Assembly (NCBI GenBank): GCA_964422925.1
Contig: CAYRDC010000021.1
Location: 1 to 41,930, forward strand
Origin: CAYRDC01 sp964422925
GTDB taxonomy: Bacteria; Bacteroidota; Bacteroidia; Chitinophagales; S012-47
DNA: 41,930 nt
Direction: 5' to 3'
The notes under the pieces were generated by a model. That model saw nothing but the letters and a program-made list of their open reading frames with translations, made no database searches and was not told the DNA's origin. The translations under genes were made by a program, and so were the position numbers. This document shows positions 40,394 through 41,930 of the stretch, piece by piece. Position 1 is the first letter of the stretch. Each line of letters begins with the position of its first letter.

Positions 40394-41930
40394 ATGAAAA
40401 GGTATGAAAATACCCTGGCTTCCCTTTGGGTGGTGAGTATAATGCTGTTTACAACTCTCAATGTAAAACCAGCCATTGATACTATTGCGTCTGACTCTTA
40501 TATTATCAATATGGGTGTTACGCCCCAAACTATAGGAAACGGACTAAAACCCTATGGATTAATATACGATCTGGTGAACAACTACCAGGTGCCAGTTATT
40601 TGGTCTATCAATGCTGCCAAAACAAAGGACGGTATTGATTTTTCGTATAATGGCACCGATTATAAAGGAGGCACTTTTGTAATTCCAGGCGAATATATTG
40701 ATGCATCCATAACTTCAGTAATTACCAATTGGGAATCGCAGGGGGTGGTTGGCACTTATACAACTTCTCAGGTATCTGTGCCAATATATGATACGATTGA
40801 AGCTTTCCCAATCCTGGTGATCGATCAGCAAAGTTCCGGTTTGATCATTCCTTTTTTTACGAATGCTGGGGTAAGCAGTGATGCGTATATCATTGGAACA
40901 CCTGACAGTCTGGATTTATGCGATGATATTTATGCCATGCCACATGCCGATCCAACCTGGGCCAATCACGGTTATTTATATAACTACGTTACTGTACAGA
41001 AGGGTTGGTTTTGGGCATCATGCCATGCCGTGTCTGTACTTGAGTCCGTCAGTAATCCGAACCCTCCCTACCAGCAACTTAATTTTCTGAGCATCAACGG
41101 GCTTCAATGCTATTCTTCGGGATCTTGCAACGGCATAACAGAAAACCATGCATCGTCAGCCACCTATCCGGTAACCTATACCAGCGGGTATGGGGATCAT
41201 CCCGTGATGCAGTTTATGAACCGGATGGATAGTACTACGCACAACGGATCGGAAAGATGGTATATCCCCACCAGTACGGGACAGTGGCGTACTACCACGG
41301 TACGATTCGTTCAGACATCAGACGGTAGCAGCCCAGGTGAAGGAGCCTTGTTGGCTTTTGGCCCGGCTTTTGGCGATTCAAGTAACGGGTTTGTACTTTA
41401 CACAGCCGGACACGACCAAACTAAAGGTCCGATCACGCACCAGGTAGCGGCTCAACGAGTTTTCTTTAATTTCTTGTTATATTCTGTCGCGAGCAAAGGG
41501 GTAAAGATGAATAGCAATGGGGCAATAGAAATCTATTCTGGAACCGATTCCAATTATGTGGTTACACCGTCCAACGGGGTGTCACCCTATACGTACAGTT
41601 GGACTAGTACTTGTTCCGGTACCTTTTCAAATCCAAATGATTCACAAACCACTTTCCGCCCCGATACAGTAAGCGCTGCCACTAATTGCCGGATTTCAGT
41701 AGTGATTACAGATAATTGCGGACGTAAAGCCTTTCATTCGTGGAGTGTGACCGTTTATCCACCTCCCAGTATGCTACCTATTGAGTTAATTGATTTTACA
41801 GGGTATTTATCGGACGGGAAAATATATCTGCAATGGATTACAAGGACAGAAAAAGACAATGCTTGGTTTGAAATTCAGCGTTCGGCAGAAGGGCGCTATT
41901 TCAAATCTCTGGGCCTGATGTCAGGCACCG
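40394..41930 (+). CDS. T9SS-type secreted surface protein, 3' partial (runs off the window)
   Basis: From the ATG at 40394 the frame is open to the end of the window, giving at least 512 residues. A hydrophobic start (LASLWVVSIMLFTTL) suggests a signal peptide. The first 330 residues (YIINMGVTPQTIGNGLKPYG, VIWSINAAKTKDG, MPHADPTWANHG, FWASCHAVSVLE) recall a Bacteroidetes secreted family I have seen but cannot name. An Ig/PKD-like module follows (YTYSWTSTCSGTFSN). Then comes LPIELIDFTGYLSDGKIYLQWITR with an E-x-D-N-x-x-F-E-I-Q-R-S pattern, the fibronectin-like module that normally precedes a T9SS type A tail. That tail, expected beyond 41930, is not seen. The gene is A/T-richer than its neighbours. 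Confidence 0.88.
   Translation, partial: MKRYENTLASLWVVSIMLFTTLNVKPAIDTIASDSYIINMGVTPQTIGNGLKPYGLIYDLVNNYQVPVIWSINAAKTKDGIDFSYNGTDYKGGTFVIPGEYIDASITSVITNWESQGVVGTYTTSQVSVPIYDTIEAFPILVIDQQSSGLIIPFFTNAGVSSDAYIIGTPDSLDLCDDIYAMPHADPTWANHGYLYNYVTVQKGWFWASCHAVSVLESVSNPNPPYQQLNFLSINGLQCYSSGSCNGITENHASSATYPVTYTSGYGDHPVMQFMNRMDSTTHNGSERWYIPTSTGQWRTTTVRFVQTSDGSSPGEGALLAFGPAFGDSSNGFVLYTAGHDQTKGPITHQVAAQRVFFNFLLYSVASKGVKMNSNGAIEIYSGTDSNYVVTPSNGVSPYTYSWTSTCSGTFSNPNDSQTTFRPDTVSAATNCRISVVITDNCGRKAFHSWSVTVYPPPSMLPIELIDFTGYLSDGKIYLQWITRTEKDNAWFEIQRSAEGRYFKSLGLMSGT

Noticed and set aside
40878..41090. A 70-codon plus-strand frame
   Set aside because: It lies in another frame inside the long secreted-protein gene that starts at 40394 and runs to the window end.

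Overview
The window looks like a chromosomal segment of a Bacteroidetes (Bacteroidota) bacterium. The main signs are three type IX secretion (T9SS) cargo proteins, including one with a gliding-motility-type (type B) C-terminal domain. Other signs are phylum-typical families (DUF2851, DUF4920, DUF5723-like, an EF-G2-like factor, an Mrp without the usual C-terminal cysteine pair) and TTTG-N19-TAnnTTTG promoters in front of tRNA and protein genes. Gene density is high. I see no prophage, insertion sequence, CRISPR array or integrase.

Layout. 1-689: 3' end of a secreted protein, probably an M1-type peptidase with a T9SS type A tail. 727-1614: a 3-hydroxyacyl-CoA dehydrogenase, convergent with argS. 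1617-8330 is all minus strand: argS, hsp20, a GT2 glycosyltransferase, a YfcE-like phosphoesterase, miaA, a pRiA4b ORF-3-like gene and cca. 8403-8818 is gene-free, with a nested hairpin and a two-way terminator next to tRNA-Leu(CAG). 8975-11137 (minus): dapD, an SDR and a thioredoxin-like gene. 11294-16607 (plus): a large lipoprotein overlapping a DUF5723-like outer-membrane protein, a flavin-dependent reductase and a DUF4920 lipoprotein. 16653-16933: promoter, tRNA-Lys(TTT), tRNA-Leu(GAG), terminator. 16946-24606 (minus): a GNAT, a small membrane protein, a secreted propeller-like protein, an M23 peptidase, an M3 oligopeptidase, PspC, DUF2851 and pyrF. 24743-28464: an SDR (plus), nifU-mrp (minus), a secreted repeat protein (minus) and a small HTH protein (plus). 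28612-36035 (minus): an EF-G2-like factor, a 1361-residue T9SS type B adhesin-like protein and a family 9 glycosyltransferase. 36180-40094: marC, a gamma-carbonic-anhydrase gene broken by a stop codon, a sorbosone/PQQ-type dehydrogenase, miaE and queG. 40394-41930: the 5' part of an AT-richer T9SS-type secreted protein that runs off the window.

How the genes fit together. Translation and tRNA maturation are well represented: argS, cca, miaA, miaE, queG, an EF-G paralogue and three tRNA genes. miaA and miaE are two steps on the same A37 modification. nifU and mrp overlap and look like an Fe-S assembly pair. pyrF, DUF2851 and pspC are packed as one unit. Envelope and secretion genes form the accessory part.

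I found no clear new defence or mobile system. The points most worth a second look are the EF-G paralogue with altered GTPase motifs, the carbonic-anhydrase gene with one in-frame stop, the M23 peptidase with a His-to-Cys change at a zinc-ligand position, the roughly 33-residue repeat protein, and the structured gene-free stretch beside tRNA-Leu(CAG).
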